The notes beneath the pieces were generated by a model. It saw nothing but the letters and a program-made list of their open reading frames with translations, was not told where the DNA came from and ran no database searches. This document shows positions 60,138 through 64,000 of a DNA stretch of 64,000 nt, one piece after another. The stretch's first letter is position 1; the number at the start of each line of letters is the position of its first letter. Made by a program: the position numbers and the translations under genes. The stretch covers positions 29,901 to 93,900 of the forward strand of contig JAYQTS010000010.1 of NCBI GenBank assembly GCA_038147755.1. Reading direction: 5' to 3'. This DNA is from UBA5951 sp012269555. Lineage in GTDB: Bacteria; Pseudomonadota; Alphaproteobacteria; Puniceispirillales; Puniceispirillaceae.

Positions 60138-61060
60138 TTATTTTGTAATATAATATTTTATAGACTCAACATATTCATCACCCGTTTCAGCGTAAGGATA
60201 CAAAGCTGAAGCTAATGCCAAACCATCGGGCCATTTTTCCTTTTAATATATGAAATTCTGAGATTTCTAAATTCTTTATAAGCAAAATGTGTGTTCAAAT
60301 TTCTCATGTAAGACCGAACAGAGCTTTAAGATTAGGAAAACTTTGAACAAACGCCTGGCTATTTGCCGCATCTAAGGGTTTAATACCAGACTTAGGTGAC
60401 CAAGACCATTGTCCATATAAAGCGTTTCCTCTGTACTGAAAACGAGACGTTCCCTCAACCAGATCCTATGGCAGCTTGGGCCAATGCCAAGGAAGTTGGT
60501 ATTGGTAAAACTTTTTTCTAACAAAATGAAACATCTCATCACTGTCAAAGTATCTTTGTCAATTTTATAAATTTTCTTTTGAAAGTCTTTTCACCTCAGA
60601 AAAGTTTACTGGTTTTTTTGTGTTAAAAATATATGTCTTTGATTCCAGATTTCCTTGATTTGCTTGAGGATTAAAGGCAACATTAACCTAATAAAATTGC
60701 TTTTTTTCTCTGCAACTGGCAATTTATCTAAAAACCAATAGGCACAGAATTCAAATATATGCTCGGCACTTGTAGCAAACCAGATAATGTGAGGTGGATA
60801 CTCAAAAACCCACTGGAAGAAATTGTGTGAGAGTTTTATTTGGTATTTGAAAACCAATCTAACCCTTTATCTGAGAAATCTCATTTTTCAAGTTGATAAT
60901 TATATAAATTGTAAGCAGGGTCGTTCTCCATAGCTTTTAATTTTCGTTTTTATTTGAAACTGAAAAAACGTGGCTTTTCAAAATTTAGTGGTGATAAAAA
61001 AACCAAAAACAAGAGCAAAATAAGATTAACAAAATAACAGGCTGAAAATAACTTTGACAT
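60138..61060 (-). CDS. unrecognised probable membrane-anchored or secreted protein, many frame breaks
   Basis: The minus-strand start at 61060 (MSKLFSACYFVNLILLLFLV) gives a clear hydrophobic leader. Coding-like stretches then follow in alternating frames: MENDPAYNLYNYQLE, FSDKGLDWFSNT, VNVAFNPQANQGNLESKTYI, GTSRFQYRGNALYGQWSWSP, SGIKPLDAANSQAFVQSFPN and WPDGLALASALYPYAETGDE before a stop near 60138. Size about 300 residues when repaired. I recognise no family. It follows nifU on the same strand and is convergent with the deacetylase gene. Confidence 0.5.
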
Positions 61061-61090
61061 CTCTTATTTTCCTACATCTTATTTGCAAAC

Positions 61091-61647
61091 TTAAGACGCA
61101 GGCCTAACTTCTTTTAATTTCCAGGAATGTAGTGACGAAGCATATTTTCAACCCATTTTGAGGGTAACTGCAAACCTGATTTGGACAGCCTTGACAAGCA
61201 CCGCGCATCTGCAAAGAACTATGCCATCCTCATACATGAAATGTAATATCACACACCTATTAACGTTATTATCTCACTCTAGTATCAATCAAATGTTTAA
61301 TTTGCTGCACTGTCTCACTATCCGTTTCATTTTCAGATGAAGCTTTTCATCCAATATTTCAACAACTGGCAATCCAGAAGCGTAGTGTTCCATGATAGCT
61401 GCTAAAATTGCAGGTCTAAAAGAAAATCATTCTAGGAGTTCAATTTTAGTAACAGTACAAAATCTGAACCTAAAAAGACAGATTGTACCCTATCGATATT
61501 GGCTGAATAGGCATTTTGCGAGTGGGGAATCTTCTAGCTTCTTCCCTTAGAATTGACTCCTGCGTTCCCCAGTCGGTAAGACGATACTCAGGAATAAATT
61601 TTGTGTTGCTGGATTTGTAATAGTGTTTCTCTGCTCTGTATAAACAT
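61091..61647 (-). CDS. nifU: NifU-family iron-sulfur scaffold protein (Nfu type), several frame breaks
   Basis: Scaffold or carrier of Fe-S clusters. The start MFIQTEETL at 61647 is the Nfu_N opening. In shifted frames come VQSVFLGSDF, ILAAIMEHYASGLPVVE, DSETVQQIKHLIDTRVRP and MRGACQGCP, which holds the cluster-binding CxxC, then KEVRPA and the stop at 61091. About 185 residues when repaired. Its place between trpS and the tsaB region is conserved in alphaproteobacteria, where a universal stress protein gene often also occurs; none is seen here. Confidence 0.78.
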
Positions 61648-61763
61648 GTATTTTTCTCCAAACCTAATTACCCAAAAATATTCTGTCACGAGAAAACTCT
61701 TTCATAATGTATCAATACCAATATATTGAAAAAGTAAAGCTTACTCAAATTGATACGAACTAA

Positions 61764-62742
61764 TTAGAAGATTGACGAATCCCATGTAACACTCTTGCAA
61801 GCTGCCAATATAGGCTCAGCTATCGACTGCGCTTTTGCTTCTCAGCCAAAAATGGTCTAACTCTACCGTATCAGATAATATTACATTCATCTCGTTTCTA
61901 ATTGGTGAAATCGTATTAATTAAACACTGCCTAGGCATTGCTTAAATTTTCCAAACCCTTCGGAAAATTCTACTAACACATCGCTTTCAGTTTGATCGTT
62001 AACGCAGCATAAATACCACGAGATTCTCAGCTTCTGGTCTTTCTTCAGCTCGAACATATCTGGGAGAGGTTCTGAGTCAGCTTTTGCTTTTTATTTTGAG
62101 CTATTAAATCGTCATCATATTAGATTTATTCGAGTAAAACCAGACATACTAGATTTACTCATTTTATAGGTGCCGTCCCTAAGGCTCATAATTCGTGCGG
62201 CTGTTTTTGAATAATAGGTCTGGAATTGGAAAAACTTTTCTTCCAAACATTGAATTAAATGCTATTGCAAGCTTCTGTAAGCTCTAAATGCTGCTTTGGT
62301 CCTCACTCAACTGGAACATATGTTGCCTTATAAGCAAGGATGTCAGCCGCCATTAATGTTGGGTGCATATAATCCCACTGTAGCGTTTTTCTATTTTCTC
62401 CAGCTCTTTCTTTAAATTGAGTCACACGATTTAACCAACCTCAGGCGAGCAACGCAGTTAAATAACCAGCAAGTTCTGCATGTTGTGGTACCCGAGACTG
62501 GCTGAATAAAATAGATTATTAACTCAATTCCCAGATGCGATAAGACATGCAGCTGCTTCATGTGTTGCTGTTGATAAAGACTTTGGTTCTGTGGCACTGT
62601 GATAGCATGCAAATCAACAATACTAATAATGGTTCTGCTGATCCTTCTGTAACCCGACCCAATTCTTATAGCACCAAGATAATTTCCTAGGTGGAGATTC
62701 CTGTAGGTTGTACTACCTGAAAACACGCCCATTTAACATCAT
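61764..62742 (-). CDS. trpS: tryptophanyl-tRNA synthetase, many frame breaks
   Basis: Class I synthetase. The start at 62742 (MMLNGRVFSG) is preceded by AGGAA. NLHLGNYLGAIR is the HIGH-type motif, and IVDLHAITVPQ and WLFNCVARL (as in other TrpS proteins) follow in shifted frames. Near the end, AEPILAACKSV resembles the family C-terminus before a stop at 61764. The KMSKS loop region falls in badly disrupted sequence and I cannot read it with confidence. About 325 residues expected. Confidence 0.78.
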
Positions 62743-62769
62743 TTTTCCTAGTTAAGAAATATTTTCCTT

Positions 62770-64000
62770 TTGGCTGTATCAAGAATAAACACAACATTAT
62801 ACAACGATTTCCTAAAATGTTTAATGCTTACCAGTTCTACTATTTAGTAAACCAGCAGGTAAAACTCACCAAAAGTGCAATACCAAAGTAAAACACATTC
62901 CAAATATAACTAAATTCTAAAACATGTATATCCAAAAGATGCGTTTTATTTAGCTAACTTAAACCTATCAATATTACGAAAAAGGCCAGTAGGGCAAAAT
63001 ACCTGAAACTATCTAAGGTACCCATGAGAAGATATGACAACAGAATGTCCCAAACCAATTGACGATGCCCACGTGCCACCAACGTGTTCTATAAACGCAT
63101 TAAAAATAATGCTAAGAATGATATTTGCAAATACTGTTCGCAAAGTTTACCTTTAGAATTGTTTATTTGTCGATTTGAAGCAAAAAACAGATCGGGGAAA
63201 TACTTGCGCACAAAATGCAGGCAGACCCATGTTTGCTGCTGGCTTCAATGCATCAGCTGCTCGCACTGACATCCACTTCATCTACCATTAATTCAAACAC
63301 TTCCACCTGCGCAGGAATAAATTCTGATGCAAAGCGAATATCGAGATTTCTTTCTCACTACTGGCAAAGATGAGCGTGAGCCTGCAGTTATCGCAGCCAA
63401 GATAACACGCCATTAGAAAGCAATGATCAAAACATTTCCATTTACATTCCGGCATTGGCGGGCACGAATTTGCTTTTGCCTGACGCTTCCATGATGGATT
63501 TACTAATACACTATCTTCATTAATATTTGCATAAGACTGAAGAATTAACTGCTGTGAAGGTGATTGCGACAAGCTCTTCAATGAAAACAAAATCGCACCG
63601 TAACACAATTAGCAAATTATGCAGTTGCGCCAAAATATTCTGGCGAGACTAACAAAGCAGACCATAAAGGATATCATACCAAGGCAAGGCATCGTAATTC
63701 GGGCCAGTAGAATTGCAGCTCGCCTTCTGTTGTAACCAGGCGCAAGAATCTTGTATAATAAATGGCATTAATAATTCAAATATAATAATGATGCCGCATT
63801 TTAAATTACAAGTAAAATTCTGTACTCTGTTACAGAGCTGCTTTATTATTTTGCAATCTCTTCTCATGTTACAAAACACATCTGTCAACGGTTTCAAAGC
63901 TCGCCTGCCTGAATTAGGCCAATACAATCGCATTGCTCCTAACCAGTTATTAATATATCAAACTATTACAGCGCGAAGACAACCAACAGCCGCAACTATC
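62770..64000 (-). CDS. murJ: lipid II flippase MurJ, C-terminal part, many frame breaks, cut by window edge
   Basis: MviN-family membrane protein for peptidoglycan precursor export. Evidence is partial: VRAADALKPAANMGLPAF followed by a serine/phenylalanine-rich stretch resembles the GLPAFxxxKxxxPxFFA segment of MurJ; further on are FANIILSIIFNAFIEHVGGT and LLMGTLDSFRYFALLAFFVI, hydrophobic helices as expected near the C-terminus. The exact stop is unclear (about 62770) and the N-terminus lies beyond the window. Gene order murJ-trpS-nifU is the main support. Confidence 0.6.

Noticed and set aside
56000..64000. Region of pseudogenes or horizontally acquired decaying DNA
   Set aside because: Gene order is that of normal alphaproteobacteria, the genes are essential, and breaks are spread evenly over all of them and over both strands, as expected for base-calling error.

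Overview
The window is AT-rich bacterial chromosome (roughly 35-38% GC by eye), densely packed with housekeeping genes. Several conserved blocks together point to an alphaproteobacterium: rpsT-dnaA-dnaN-recF-gyrB, mutM / ubiE-ubiB-coaBC-dut, hydroxyacid dehydrogenase-SH3-fabA-fabB-fabI, pnp-rpsO-truB-rbfA-infB-ylxR-nusA-rimP-trmB-metK-lnt-corC-ybeY-phoH-miaB-rimI-tsaB, and nifU-trpS-murJ. RegB/RegA (PrrB/PrrA) agrees. Low GC, compact spacing, DMT exporters and amino-acid and iron uptake genes suggest a free-living aquatic, perhaps marine SAR116-like, lineage; that placement is inference. I see no rRNA, tRNA, CRISPR array, IS element, prophage or recognisable defence system.

Layout. 1-3.2 kb: polar amino-acid ABC importer on the minus strand (ATPase, binding protein, a perfect 14-bp intercistronic hairpin, two permeases). 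3.4-9.4 kb: trhO, rpe, a RadD-like helicase with a heptamer repeat in front of it, an XdhC protein, an MFS exporter. 9.5-17.3 kb: glycosyltransferase, orphan iron-type permease, ppk-ppx polyphosphate pair, second glycosyltransferase. 17.4-20.7 kb: three EamA transporters and a DUF4864-like secreted protein. 20.8-29.6 kb: regA-regB-gyrB-recF-dnaN-dnaA-rpsT on the minus strand. 29.7-36.1 kb: secreted hypothetical, mutM, then ubiE-ubiB-coaBC-dut-moeB on the plus strand. 36.1-40.5 kb: hydroxyacid dehydrogenase, SH3 protein, fabA-fabB-fabI. 40.6-58.9 kb: RNA and translation superoperon on the minus strand. 59.1-64 kb: polysaccharide deacetylase (+), then an unknown gene, nifU, trpS and the C-terminal part of murJ (-).

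Sequence quality matters. Between 1 and 56 kb, about fifteen genes, many essential (gyrB, dnaN, rpsT, metK, pnp, fabA), are broken by one frameshift each. In nearly every case restoring a single base to a short homopolymer run (or, in fabA and rpsT, a 2-3-base run) rebuilds the family protein. From about 56 kb to the end, frame breaks come every 50-150 bp, yet the proteins remain recognisable. I read both as sequencing or assembly error (under-called homopolymers, then a poorly covered contig end), not gene decay. Such genes are annotated here over their full repaired span.

The most interesting biology I can support is an in-frame fusion of a small helix-turn-helix domain to CoaBC, the one-base overlap of gyrB with regB, a TATAAT-plus-terminator leader just in front of rimP-nusA-infB, and the absence of the irr-type regulator expected beside fabA. 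I did not find a clear, wholly new multi-gene system.
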